DNA of 64,000 nt from Pseudomonas sp. PD9R (GTDB lineage Bacteria; Pseudomonadota; Gammaproteobacteria; Pseudomonadales; Pseudomonadaceae): positions 150,503 to 214,502 of the forward strand of contig NZ_JAHTMR010000013.1 in NCBI RefSeq assembly GCF_019200975.1, given 5' to 3'. The translations under genes and the position numbers were made by a program. Shown piece by piece: positions 18,184 through 28,498 of the stretch; within the stretch, counting starts at the first letter, position 1, and each line of letters starts with the position of its first letter. The notes below the pieces were generated by a model. It was given only the letters and a program-made list of their open reading frames with translations. It was not told the origin of the DNA and ran no database searches.

Positions 18184-18273
18184 TCTTCGCTGGCAAGCCA
18201 GCTCCCACAGGTTTGGTGCCGTCCGCCAAATCTGTGGCCACTCCGATCCTGTGGGAGCGTGGCTTGCCCGCGA
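18184..18273. repeat. REP inverted pair, GTGGGAGC subtype
   Basis: CAAGCCAGCTCCCACAGG and CCTGTGGGAGCGTGGCTTGCC face each other in the betB-betA gap. This is a third REP subtype (CCTGTGGGAGC) not seen elsewhere in the window. Confidence 0.75.
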
Positions 18274-18331
18274 TTCGAGTGCAAAGCACTCGTCAGGCCT
18301 GACCTGACCAACTTCAAAGAGGGTGCATTCA

Positions 18332-20035
18332 ATGTCCCAAGAATTCGATTACATCATCATCGGTGCCGGCTCGGCCGGTAACACCCTGGCGACCCGCCTG
18401 ACTGAAGACGAAGGCGTCACCGTCCTGCTGCTCGAAGCAGGCGGCCCGGACTACCGCATGGACTTCCGCACACAAATGCCGGCTGCCCTGGCATTCCCGC
18501 TGCAAGGCCGTCGCTACAACTGGGCCTACGAAACCGATGCCGAGCCGCACATGGACGGCCGTCGCATGGAATGCGGTCGCGGCAAGGGCCTGGGTGGCTC
18601 TTCGCTGATCAACGGCATGTGCTATATCCGTGGCAACGCGATGGACTACGACGGCTGGGCAAAATTGCCAGGCCTGGAAGACTGGACCTACCTCGACTGC
18701 CTGCCGTATTTCCGCAAAGCCGAAACCCGCGACATCGGCCCGAACGATTACCACGGTGGTGAAGGCCCGGTCAGCGTGACCACGCCGAAAGCCGGCAACA
18801 ACCCGCTGTTCCACGCCATGGTTGAAGCCGGCGTGCAAGCCGGTTACCCGCGTACCGAAGACCTGAATGGTTACCAGCAGGAAGGTTTCGGTCCGATGGA
18901 CCGTACCGTGACGCCGAAAGGTCGTCGTGCCTCCACCGCGCGCGGTTACCTGGACGTCGCCAAGAAACGTTCGACCCTGACCATCGTCACCCACGCCCTG
19001 ACCGACAAGATCCTGTTCGAAGGCAAGCGTGCGGTCGGCGTGCGTTACCTGGTCGGTTCTGCCGAAGAGCGTGTTGAAGTCAAAGCGCGCAAGGAAGTGC
19101 TGCTGTGCTCCGGCGCCATCGCTTCGCCGCAGATTCTGCAACGCTCCGGTGTCGGCCCTGCCGAACTGCTGAACAAGCTCGACATTCCGGTGGTTCACGA
19201 CCTGCCGGGCGTCGGTGAAAACCTGCAGGACCACCTTGAGTTGTACCTGCAATACGCGTGCACCCAACCGGTCTCGCTGTACCCGTCTCTGCTCTTGCAC
19301 AACCAGCCGGCCATTGGTGCCGAATGGCTGTTCAACGGCACCGGCATCGGCGCCAGCAACCAGTTCGAAGCCGGCGGTTTCATTCGTACCCGCGAAGAGT
19401 TCGAATGGCCGAACATCCAGTACCACTTCTTGCCGGTGGCGATTAACTACAACGGCAGCAACGGGGTGAAAGAGCACGGCTTCCAGGCGCACATGGGCTC
19501 CATGCGTTCGCCGAGCCGCGGTCGCATCCAGGCCAAGTCGAAAGACCCACGCCAGCACCCGAGCATCCTGTTCAACTACATGGCCACCGAGCAGGACTGG
19601 CAGGAATTCCGCGACGGCATCCGCCTGACCCGTGAGATCATGCAGCAACCCGCGCTGGACGCGTTCCGTGGCCGCGAAATCAGCCCGGGCATCGAAGTGC
19701 AAACCGATGAGCAACTGGACAAGTTCATCCGCGAACACGCCGAAACCGCGTTCCACCCGTCCTGCTCGTGCAAGATGGGCTCCGACGCGATGGCTGTGGT
19801 CGATGGCGAAGGTCGCGTGCATGGCATGCAGGGCCTGCGCGTGGTCGATGCTTCGATCATGCCGATCATCACCACGGGCAACCTCAACGCACCGACGATC
19901 ATGATGGCCGAGAAAATCGCCGACAAGATCCGTGGTCGCAAGCCGTTGCCGCGCAGCAAGGCTGATTACTACGTAGCCGGCGATGCGCCGGTGAAGGGTA
20001 AGCCGATGCGTGATGTGAGCCAGGCAGTTCAGTAA
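18332..20035 (+). CDS. betA: Choline dehydrogenase
   Basis: A 567-residue GMC oxidoreductase. The FAD-binding motif is IIGAGSAGNTLATRL near residues 9-23, with LLEAGG after the second strand. The GMC signature GKGLGGSSLINGMCYIRG and the active-site region FHPSCSCKMG near residue 477 are intact. It oxidises choline to betaine aldehyde at the inner membrane. ATG 18332 follows an AGAGGG site; a start at 18323 is less likely. A terminator follows at 20061. Confidence 0.95.
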   Translation: MSQEFDYIIIGAGSAGNTLATRLTEDEGVTVLLLEAGGPDYRMDFRTQMPAALAFPLQGRRYNWAYETDAEPHMDGRRMECGRGKGLGGSSLINGMCYIRGNAMDYDGWAKLPGLEDWTYLDCLPYFRKAETRDIGPNDYHGGEGPVSVTTPKAGNNPLFHAMVEAGVQAGYPRTEDLNGYQQEGFGPMDRTVTPKGRRASTARGYLDVAKKRSTLTIVTHALTDKILFEGKRAVGVRYLVGSAEERVEVKARKEVLLCSGAIASPQILQRSGVGPAELLNKLDIPVVHDLPGVGENLQDHLELYLQYACTQPVSLYPSLLLHNQPAIGAEWLFNGTGIGASNQFEAGGFIRTREEFEWPNIQYHFLPVAINYNGSNGVKEHGFQAHMGSMRSPSRGRIQAKSKDPRQHPSILFNYMATEQDWQEFRDGIRLTREIMQQPALDAFRGREISPGIEVQTDEQLDKFIREHAETAFHPSCSCKMGSDAMAVVDGEGRVHGMQGLRVVDASIMPIITTGNLNAPTIMMAEKIADKIRGRKPLPRSKADYYVAGDAPVKGKPMRDVSQAVQ

Positions 20036-20060
20036 CAGTTCACGTACTTGCAATAAACAA

Positions 20061-20094
20061 AACCGCCAGCCTTTCAGGGTTGGCGGTTTTTTTT
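20061..20094 (+). terminator. Rho-independent terminator after betIBA
   Basis: An 8-bp stem AACCGCCA / TGGCGGTT is followed by eight or more T. It closes the bet operon and marks the left edge of the AT-richer cassette. Confidence 0.9.
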
Positions 20095-20253
20095 GGCTAA
20101 CACGATCTGCTTGCAGCTAACAACAATCATCACACCCAGTAACTAAAAATCACCGACAACCCTTTAATAAAAACTCGTAACACTTGCACTAAGACTAACT
20201 TAAAAACTTCCATTACTATCCGCGCCCGCCTCACAGCGACAGGAGAAATGTTA

Positions 20254-21261
20254 ATGGAAATCAATAGTACGCCTGACATTGGCCGCACCAAGACACCCAG
20301 TCACTTCAGGGATCAAATATCCAAAGAAAAGACAATCACCCTTGACTTCAGTTATTTGACCGGCGCTATTGAATCCTGGTGGAAAAAAAACGGCCAACAA
20401 GACACGCACACCTTAAAAACACAATTAATCAACCTTCTCCTAACTTATCTGCACGCCGAAGACACTTTCTATTTCGATAAAGTAGGCCTGGCAGATGGGT
20501 GTGCAGCCGTCTGCATAAAAAATGTATTCAAACTTGATTCACCAAAACTCGCCTTGACTGTGCATGAAGCATTGGCCGACTTGTTTCATCTCACCGACAT
20601 AAAATACGATTATGAAGAGCACAAAGCGTTGTACTTAAAACCCTCTGCAGAACAATATCGGGAATGGGGCAATGGCCATGGCGATATCACACCGCACTCC
20701 GATGATCTGTATGAAAGCTTGAATGTCGATTACCTGGCTCTGACCGTTTGCCGTGACATCACAAAGACTCCCACCGCCTATTACTTCGCCAGCGACCTGC
20801 TTTGCGATTTAAACGATGACGAAATAAGCGACTTACTGACAATGCAAGCAACGTTCATTTCCGGTAAAAACGTTAGCGGCTTGAAAGAGCGGGTTCGTCG
20901 TGTGGTTGAATTTTCCGAACTCTACGGTTTCCATTTTTCGCTGGATTTTCGCATTGACTCTGAGAACGGTGAGCGAATGCGCGCAAAAAATGGCGGTCAA
21001 CACGTGCTGGACAAAATCCGAGCCGGTCTGCCAAACGCAAAACACCATGTTTCAACAACTGAAACCGGTACATTCCTGATCGTGGCCAACCACAAGATAC
21101 TGCATGCCCGGTCGATGCTGAATATGGATGCCAATGAGGCTCGAGAACAAGCTCACAACTCGACATTCAACACAACGCCTCGATTATTGTTTCGAAGCAA
21201 AGGTCCCAGGAAGCACTACTTCCCGCTGGATGAAACAACCCTTCTGGCGGAGGCCCATTGA
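20254..21261 (+). CDS. 2-oxoglutarate/Fe(II) oxygenase, amino-acid-hydroxylase-like
   Basis: A 335-residue protein with the clavaminate synthase/AsnO-VioC pattern of the TauD superfamily. The metal triad is His148-Ser-Asp150 (HSDDLYESLNVDYLALTVCRD) and His284 in NHKILHARSML. The 2-oxoglutarate-binding Arg is probably Arg310 or Arg314 (TPRLLFR). AsnO/VioC enzymes hydroxylate free Asn or Arg and usually have His-x-Glu; this one has His-x-Asp. I chose ATG 20254 because AGGAG 20241-20245 is 8 bases away, while ATG 20248 is only 2 away. Base composition is AT-richer than the neighbours. The stop overlaps azlC, so the oxygenase and exporter are coupled. The substrate is unknown; a free amino acid is inferred. 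Confidence 0.8.
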   Translation: MEINSTPDIGRTKTPSHFRDQISKEKTITLDFSYLTGAIESWWKKNGQQDTHTLKTQLINLLLTYLHAEDTFYFDKVGLADGCAAVCIKNVFKLDSPKLALTVHEALADLFHLTDIKYDYEEHKALYLKPSAEQYREWGNGHGDITPHSDDLYESLNVDYLALTVCRDITKTPTAYYFASDLLCDLNDDEISDLLTMQATFISGKNVSGLKERVRRVVEFSELYGFHFSLDFRIDSENGERMRAKNGGQHVLDKIRAGLPNAKHHVSTTETGTFLIVANHKILHARSMLNMDANEAREQAHNSTFNTTPRLLFRSKGPRKHYFPLDETTLLAEAH

Positions 21262-21986
21262 TGGTGACTCCCGGTATGCTCACTCGATCCTCGGCTGCCA
21301 GCGTTTTTATTGAAGGAGCACGCGACGCAATCACCTTTGGTGTCGCGTTCATTTTTCTCTACTTATCCATAGGCATTTTAAGCGCAACGCAATCGTTATC
21401 ATTAAGCCAGGCGCTAGCAACGACTCTGTTGATATTCTCCACGCCACTGCAGTTTCTGCTAATACAAAGCTATAACGATGGGTGGATATTGCTCCCTATC
21501 ATCGTGGCACTTAACGCTCGCTTTGTACTGCTTTCCGCAACACTTGCCCCCCATATCAGAAACACTTCCACCCTAAAAACCATGGCTTCCTTGATCCTGA
21601 TCACACCTTCAATATTCACGGGGTGCGTCACTCGATTCAAGCGCAAAGCCGACCATCCTTTTACTTACATGATTGGCCTGGGTCTTCCCATATTCGGCAT
21701 ATCGATCATCTGCACCTACATCGGCTTCGTCGCCGGTGCAGAACTCACCTCACCGGTCATCTATGCAGCGATGACACTGCTGTTGCCGCTACAATTCACC
21801 GCCTTGGCCGGCAAGCATTGGCCTCATTATTCGGAAGTATCGAGTTACTGGCTTGGTTTTGTCGGCGCGCCCGTATTGGTCTATCTATTCAAGGATTACA
21901 GCTTGCTCTGCACGCCTTTTATAATCGGCGGATTGATCGTGCTGATTGAAAATAACTACAAAAAACGGGAAGACGTAACTCCATGA
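21261..21986 (+). CDS. azlC: AzlC-family amino-acid exporter, large subunit
   Basis: A 241-residue membrane protein with about seven hydrophobic segments, matching AzlC. Family blocks are the N-terminal GARDAITFGVAFIFLYLSIG, STPLQFLLIQ, and ALNARFVLLSATLAPHIR. AzlC with AzlD exports branched-chain amino acids and analogues in Bacillus; related pairs export other amino acids. ATG 21261 shares bases with the oxygenase stop (TGATG) and has GGAGG at 21249-21253. AT-rich codon use matches its two partners. The exported compound here is unknown. Confidence 0.88.
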   Translation: MVTPGMLTRSSAASVFIEGARDAITFGVAFIFLYLSIGILSATQSLSLSQALATTLLIFSTPLQFLLIQSYNDGWILLPIIVALNARFVLLSATLAPHIRNTSTLKTMASLILITPSIFTGCVTRFKRKADHPFTYMIGLGLPIFGISIICTYIGFVAGAELTSPVIYAAMTLLLPLQFTALAGKHWPHYSEVSSYWLGFVGAPVLVYLFKDYSLLCTPFIIGGLIVLIENNYKKREDVTP

Positions 21987-22327
21987 CGATCTGGCTTCTT
22001 ATCGCATTTTCCGCCCTTACCGCCTTTGCATTTCGTGCCCTGCCTTTTGCCTTCAAAAACAGCACCGCACTCACCCAAACCCAAGGGTCCTTTTATCGCT
22101 TCATCAGCTACAGCGCACAAGCAATGTTAGGAGTTATCATTTACGACACGGCATTCAACAAGAAGGATGCGCTGACGCTGTTCCAGCAATTTGAACCGCT
22201 GGATGCACTGAAGTTGGTTTTACTGGTCGGCACCTTCATCGCAGTCGCTAAAACAAGGAAAATCCTGCCTGCTTTTTTTGCAAGCCTATTCATTTATGTC
22301 GCAGCTTTCGTCTATCTGAACGGCTGA
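21983..22327 (+). CDS. azlD: AzlD-family amino-acid exporter, small subunit
   Basis: A 114-residue membrane protein with three to four hydrophobic segments and the AzlD pattern RALPFAFKN, SYSAQAMLGVIIYD and FIAVAKTRKILPAFFASLFIY. It starts at ATG 21983, overlapping the azlC stop (ATGA). It completes a three-gene coupled unit with the oxygenase and AzlC. No terminator is visible between it and the tldD-like gene, which has its own strong ribosome site after a 232-base gap. Confidence 0.87.
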   Translation: MTIWLLIAFSALTAFAFRALPFAFKNSTALTQTQGSFYRFISYSAQAMLGVIIYDTAFNKKDALTLFQQFEPLDALKLVLLVGTFIAVAKTRKILPAFFASLFIYVAAFVYLNG

Positions 22328-22559
22328 AAGCAGGTCGATGCCTGACGGCGAGGTTGATCGCGAGCAAGCTGCAACGGCTGTTCGCGAACGCCATCATTAG
22401 CCAACTCGTCTCACGCTCTGCGCATTGCGTAATCCGTTCCTTCACTGCTGCGCCCTTGATCCTCCCCCCTGGCAGGCCTAATCTAGCGCCACGCAAACGT
22501 TTCACCCCCTCCCTTCGCAACACCGCAACACCGTCACTCCATACCAAGGAGGTTTCCGA

Positions 22560-24002
22560 ATGTTCGATTTCCACCCTCAGCTCAAGCAGCGTTTTGCTGC
22601 CTTGCGCACGGGCGTTGAGTTCTTTTCCCTGCGTTATGTGCGCGAGTCCGGCCAGTATTTGTCGGTGCGCAAGAATGTCGCCGAACCGCCGAGCCTGAGC
22701 CGTGACGAAGGCGCGATGCTGACGGTTCGAGTCAACGGTGTCGAAGCCTACGCCGCGACCAATGACCTGTCGCAACAAGGCCTGCAAGCCGCGCTCGAGC
22801 GCGCCGAACAGCAAGCGCGCCGGCTCAAGCCCCATGCCCTGCTGGATCTGCGCGAGCAAGCGGTGTCGAGCGATCGCGCCGATTATTTCTCGCCGAACCT
22901 CGACCAGCCGTTCCCGTCCCTGAGCGATTGCTACCAACTACTGAGCGCCGAATCCGCGTCCGTGCCCAAGGACGAGCGTCTGGTGAACTGGCAGGTGAGC
23001 ATCGGCATCACTCACGTCGAGCAGATTTACCTCAACAGCGCGGGCGCCGAACTGCGCCAGGCGCAACGCTTCGTCTACCCCGGCCTGGACGTCACCGCCT
23101 ATGACGGCAGCGACAGCCAGACCCGCACCCTTGGCCGGGAAAACTTTGGCCAACAAGGCGGCTTTGATGTGATCAGCCGCTGCGGGCTGATCGGCGCGGG
23201 TGCGAAAATCGCCGATCAGGCGCTGCAATTGCTGCTGGCACCGAACACCCCGCAGGGGCCACGCGACCTGCTGCTGATGCCTGACCAGATGATGTTGCAG
23301 ATCCACGAATCCATCGGCCACCCGCTGGAGCTGGACCGCATCCTTGGCGACGAGCGCAATTACGCCGGCACCAGTTTCGTCAAAGCCGAAGACTTCGGCC
23401 GCCTGCAATACGGCTCGAAACTGCTCAACGTGACCTTCGATCCGGACATCCCCGAACAACTCGCCAGCTACGGTCACGACGACGACGGCAGCGCCGCCAG
23501 CAAACAGTTCCTGATCCGCGAAGGCCTGTTGCTGCGCCCGTTGGGTGGTGCGCTGTCGCAATTCCGCGCCGGCTTGGATGGTGTCGCCAACAGCCGCGCC
23601 TGCGGTTGGAACCGTCCGCCGATCGACCGCATGGCCAACCTCAACATCGAGCCGGGCGATCAACCGCTGGAACAGCTGATCGGCAATATCGAGCACGGCA
23701 TCTTGATGAGCACCAACCGTTCGTGGTCCATCGACGATGCGCGCAACAAGTTCCAGTTCGGTTGCGAGTGGGGCCAGTTGATCGAAAACGGCGAGCTCAA
23801 GGGCGTGGTGAAGAACCCGAATTACCGGGCGATTTCCGCGCAATTCTGGAAGAGCCTCAGCGCAGTCGGCGATGCCAACACCTTCAAGGTTCTCGGCACA
23901 CCGAACTGCGGCAAGGGCGAGCCGAATCAGGTGATCCGCGTCGGCCATGCCTCACCGGCCTGCGTGTTCAGCAACGTGGATGTATTTGGGGGAGACGCCT
24001 GA
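22560..24002 (+). CDS. TldD-like metalloprotease subunit (non-canonical subfamily)
   Basis: A 480-residue TldD/PmbA family protein. The metal motif HExxxH is His249-Glu-Ser-Ile-Gly-His254, followed by PLELDRILGDERNYAGTSF. Canonical TldD reads HEAxGHGLEGD here, so this is a divergent subfamily. A C-terminal Cys in GTPNCGKGEPN is a plausible third metal ligand. TldD-TldE pairs trim peptides such as microcin and antitoxin precursors. The ribosome site AAGGAGG 22546-22552 fixes ATG 22560. Its stop overlaps the next gene's start, so the two subunits are made together. Confidence 0.88.
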   Translation: MFDFHPQLKQRFAALRTGVEFFSLRYVRESGQYLSVRKNVAEPPSLSRDEGAMLTVRVNGVEAYAATNDLSQQGLQAALERAEQQARRLKPHALLDLREQAVSSDRADYFSPNLDQPFPSLSDCYQLLSAESASVPKDERLVNWQVSIGITHVEQIYLNSAGAELRQAQRFVYPGLDVTAYDGSDSQTRTLGRENFGQQGGFDVISRCGLIGAGAKIADQALQLLLAPNTPQGPRDLLLMPDQMMLQIHESIGHPLELDRILGDERNYAGTSFVKAEDFGRLQYGSKLLNVTFDPDIPEQLASYGHDDDGSAASKQFLIREGLLLRPLGGALSQFRAGLDGVANSRACGWNRPPIDRMANLNIEPGDQPLEQLIGNIEHGILMSTNRSWSIDDARNKFQFGCEWGQLIENGELKGVVKNPNYRAISAQFWKSLSAVGDANTFKVLGTPNCGKGEPNQVIRVGHASPACVFSNVDVFGGDA

Positions 24003-25339
24003 TGAGCACATCAAAAACTCAGGCCGAGTCGTTCAAGGCATTGGTCGACGGCTTGCGCGCGGCCCTGCGCGAACCGGAACAGTTCACCCTCAGCTACGCC
24101 GCCGAATCCTCGGCCTTCGTGCGTTTCAACCACGCCAAGGTGCGTCAGGCCGGTCAGGTGCAGCAGGCGAGCATCGACTTCAAGCTGATCAACGATGGCC
24201 GCCACGCTGACCTGCACATCACCCTGTCTGGTGATCCGCAAGTTGACTTGCAGCGCCTGGCCGAAGGCCTGCAACAGCTGCGAGAAACCTTGCCGCTGTT
24301 GCCGCAAGACCCGTATCTGCTGCTCAATTACAACGGCTGGAAAAGCCAGAACGTGCAGGAGCACCCGCTACCAGACACCGAGCAGGTGGTCGCGCAAATC
24401 ACTCAAGCCGCCGAAGGCCTGGACCTGGTCGGTTTCTACGCCGCCGGCCCCATCAGCCGTGGTTTCGCCAGTTCTGCGGGCGCGTTTGGCTGGCATCAGG
24501 CCAACAGCTTCAACTTTGATTTCAGCCTGTTCCATGACAACGGCCAAGCGGTGAAAGCCAGTTACGCCGGGCACGACTGGAGCAATGAAGGTTTTGCCAA
24601 GCGCTTCCAGCAGGCCCGCGAACAACTGGCGTTTTTGGGGCGACCGCTGCGCACCCTGGCACCCGGTCATTACCGCGCCTACCTGGCGCCGGCGGCACTG
24701 GAAGAAATCATGGGCATGCTCTGCTGGGGCGGTTTTTCCGCACAGTCGATTGCCAGCAAAAGCAGCCCGTTGCAGAAGCTCTATGGTGGCGACCATACAT
24801 TCAGCCCGCTGGTCTCGCTGGATGAAAAAGTCAGCGGCTCGTTGAGCCCGGCGTTCTCCGACGAAGGCTATCCGTGCAGCGATCTGGGATTGATCGTCGA
24901 AGGCAAGGCCGGCGCGCAATTGGTCAGTTCCCGTAGCGCCGCTGAATACGGCTTGACCGCCAACGGTGGCAGTGGCGGCGAATCGCCGAGCGCCTTGAAC
25001 ATGCAGGCAGGGGTGTTGCCAGAGGCTGAAATCCTCAAGCAACTGGGTACCGGTTTGTACATCAGCAACCTGTGGTACCTGAACTTCTCGGATCAGCCGG
25101 CGGCACGCCTGACCGGCATGACGCGGTTTGCGACGTTCTGGGTCGAGAACGGCGAGATTCAGGCACCGGTCAGCACCATGCGCTTCGATGACAGCGCGTT
25201 CAGCCTGCTTGGTTCGCAGCTGGAAGCATTGACCGAGGAACGCGAGATGTTGTTGTCGGCCAGCACCTATAGCCAGCGAGCGACGGCTTCGGCGTTGTTG
25301 CCGGGGGCGTTGGTCAGTCGCCTGACGTTGACCCTGTGA
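24002..25339 (+). CDS. TldE/PmbA-like partner subunit
   Basis: A 445-residue member of the TldD/PmbA superfamily without the HExxxH motif, as expected for the non-catalytic partner. Conserved parts include a C-terminal LYISNLWYLNFSDQPAARLTGMTRFATFWVENGEI block and SPSALNMQAG. ATG 24002 overlaps the upstream stop (TGATG). It likely forms a heteromeric protease with the protein before it. Substrate is unknown. Confidence 0.85.
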   Translation: MSTSKTQAESFKALVDGLRAALREPEQFTLSYAAESSAFVRFNHAKVRQAGQVQQASIDFKLINDGRHADLHITLSGDPQVDLQRLAEGLQQLRETLPLLPQDPYLLLNYNGWKSQNVQEHPLPDTEQVVAQITQAAEGLDLVGFYAAGPISRGFASSAGAFGWHQANSFNFDFSLFHDNGQAVKASYAGHDWSNEGFAKRFQQAREQLAFLGRPLRTLAPGHYRAYLAPAALEEIMGMLCWGGFSAQSIASKSSPLQKLYGGDHTFSPLVSLDEKVSGSLSPAFSDEGYPCSDLGLIVEGKAGAQLVSSRSAAEYGLTANGGSGGESPSALNMQAGVLPEAEILKQLGTGLYISNLWYLNFSDQPAARLTGMTRFATFWVENGEIQAPVSTMRFDDSAFSLLGSQLEALTEEREMLLSASTYSQRATASALLPGALVSRLTLTL

Positions 25340-25346
25340 CAGCATG

Positions 25347-25423
25347 AAAAGATCGCAGCCTTCTGCAGCTCCTACATGGATTGCGCTCTTCCTGTAGGAG
25401 CTGCCGCAGGCTGCGACCTTTTC
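25347..25423. repeat. REP inverted pair
   Basis: Two facing REP palindromes directly after the PmbA-like gene, with some base changes in one arm. Confidence 0.8.
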
Positions 25424-25462
25424 AAGCCACACAAAAATCACTGACTCACCACAAGAGGTCCC

Positions 25463-26890
25463 ATGCCCAACCGCCCGCCTCTCGACCCTGTCACCGCCCG
25501 CTGGGTACCGTGGGTCGTCGCCATTGCCTTTTTCATGCAGTCCCTCGACGGGACGATCCTCAACACCGCCCTGCCGGCCATGGCCGGGGACCTGGCGGAA
25601 GACCCGCTGCGCATGCAGGGCGTGATCATTGCCTACATGCTTACGGTCGCCTTGCTGATACCCGCCTCTGGCTGGATCGCCGACCGCTTCGGCACCAAGA
25701 AAATCTTCTTCGGCGCGATTCTGCTGTTCAGCATCGGCTCGTTGCTCTGCGCAATGTCGAGCAGCCTGAGTCTGCTGATCGGCGCACGGGTGGTCCAAGG
25801 CCTGGGCGGTGCGCTGATGCTGCCAGTCGGGCGGCTGGTGGTGCTGCGCGCGTACCCGCGATCGGAACTGGTGCGGATCATGGGCTTCATCACCATCCCC
25901 GGCCTGCTCGGGCCGTTGATCGGTCCGACCATGGGCGGCTGGATGGTGCAATACCTGACTTGGCACTGGATCTTCCTGATCAACCTGCCGGTCGGTGCAA
26001 TCGGTTGTTATGCGGTGTGGAAATTCATCCCCGACCTGCGCGGCAGTGAGCGCACCCGCTTCGATAGCCTGGGCTTTTTGCTGTTCGGCGCGGCGATGAT
26101 TCTGATCACCATCGCCATGGAAGGCCTCGGCGAACTGCACCTGCCGCACCTGCGGGTGATGCTGTTGCTGTTTGGCGGCATGGCCTGCCTTGCGGCCTAT
26201 TGGCTGCGTGCCGGGCACATTGAAAATCCGTTGTTCTCGCCGTCGCTGTTCAAGACCCGGACCTTTGCCGTCGGCATCCTCGGTAACCTGTTCGCCCGAC
26301 TGGGCAGCGGTGCCCTGCCGTTCCTCGTGCCGTTGCTGCTGCAAGTGGCGCTGGGGTATTCGCCGTCACAAGCCGGGATGAGCATGTTGCCGCTGGCCGC
26401 TGCGGCGATGATCGCCAAGTGGGTGGCGCGGCCGCTGATCGAACGCCTCGGCTATCGGATCGTACTGACCGGCAACACCCTGGCGCTAGGGCTGATGCTG
26501 GCGAGCATGGGCCTGGTCAGCGAGCAGACCCCGTACTGGTTGCTGCTGGGGATGCTGGCGATTCTTGGCGCGATCAACTCCTTGCAGTTCACCGCAATGA
26601 ACACCGTGACCCTGATCGACCTCGACGATGCCAGTGCGAGCAGTGGCAACAGCCTGCTGTCGGTGGTCGCGCAATTGTCCTTGAGTCTCGGGGTGGCCTG
26701 CGCCGGCGCGCTGCTTGGCGGGTTCACCGCAGAGATCGGCAATGACGGTGTGGACACGGTCTTGGGGGCGTTCCAACTGACGTTTGTGACCGTGGGAATC
26801 ATGGCGATGTTGGCCGCGACAATCTTTTCGCAACTCTCAAAGGAAGACGGACGGCGCGTCAAGCGTCCGGAAGAGCACATCGAACCTTAG
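25463..26890 (+). CDS. DHA2-family MFS multidrug efflux pump (MdtD-like)
   Basis: A 475-residue major facilitator with about 14 membrane segments. Motif D-like LDGTILNTALPAM is in the first helix, motif A is GWIADRFGTKK (about 67-77), and motif C-like GLLGPLIGPTMGGWM is in helix 5. These are hallmarks of the EmrB/QacA drug:proton antiporters. AGAGG precedes ATG 25463. No membrane-fusion partner gene is adjacent. The C terminus is short and charged. Confidence 0.87.
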   Translation: MPNRPPLDPVTARWVPWVVAIAFFMQSLDGTILNTALPAMAGDLAEDPLRMQGVIIAYMLTVALLIPASGWIADRFGTKKIFFGAILLFSIGSLLCAMSSSLSLLIGARVVQGLGGALMLPVGRLVVLRAYPRSELVRIMGFITIPGLLGPLIGPTMGGWMVQYLTWHWIFLINLPVGAIGCYAVWKFIPDLRGSERTRFDSLGFLLFGAAMILITIAMEGLGELHLPHLRVMLLLFGGMACLAAYWLRAGHIENPLFSPSLFKTRTFAVGILGNLFARLGSGALPFLVPLLLQVALGYSPSQAGMSMLPLAAAAMIAKWVARPLIERLGYRIVLTGNTLALGLMLASMGLVSEQTPYWLLLGMLAILGAINSLQFTAMNTVTLIDLDDASASSGNSLLSVVAQLSLSLGVACAGALLGGFTAEIGNDGVDTVLGAFQLTFVTVGIMAMLAATIFSQLSKEDGRRVKRPEEHIEP

Positions 26891-26947
26891 GGCGAATGGC
26901 CATCGGGCTGGTACACTGCGCGACATTTTGTTTTGCAGGCCAGTCCC

Positions 26948-28333
<1,386 letters not shown>

Positions 28334-28349
28334 GAACAACGCACCTCCC

Positions 28350-28418
28350 CTGTAGGAGCTGCCGCAGGCTGCGATCTTTTGATCTTGATCTTAAAAGATC
28401 GCAGCCTCGTTTCACTCG
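28350..28418. repeat. REP pair with mismatched arms (hybrid)
   Basis: The left arm is the CTGCCGCAGGCTGCGATC subtype, while the right arm is the CAGCCTCGTTTCACTCGACAG subtype. The loops therefore do not pair fully, unlike most pairs here. It continues directly into the 11-base tandem repeat. Confidence 0.8.
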
Positions 28419-28473
28419 ACAGCTCCTACACAGCTCCTATACAGCTCCTATACAGCTCCTACACAGCTCCTAC
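28419..28473. repeat. Five tandem 11-base copies of a REP tail
   Basis: ACAGCTCCTAC or ACAGCTCCTAT is repeated five times head to tail, an expansion of the end of the REP element. It ends 25 bases before the start codon of the flavoprotein gene. Confidence 0.9.
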
Positions 28474-28498
28474 AGGCTTCCATTTTGAGGACACCGTT

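Noticed and set aside
18329..20053. Minus-strand open frame of 574 codons opposite betA
   Set aside because: Shadow of choline dehydrogenase, with no family features.
21261..22327. AzlCD as an ordinary branched-chain amino-acid exporter unrelated to the oxygenase
   Set aside because: The start/stop overlaps and shared AT-rich composition argue for one functional unit, though this is not proven.
22436..22559. Promoter for the tldD-like gene (TTGATC, 17 bases, TAATCT)
   Set aside because: The -10 matches consensus at only three of six positions; not convincing.
23606..24001. Upstream extension of the PmbA-like protein
   Set aside because: The in-frame extension lies inside the TldD-like gene and has Arg-rich shadow composition; ATG 24002 is coupled to the upstream stop.
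28350..28475. CRISPR-like array
   Set aside because: The repeats are 11 bases with no spacers and derive from a REP tail; no cas genes are nearby.
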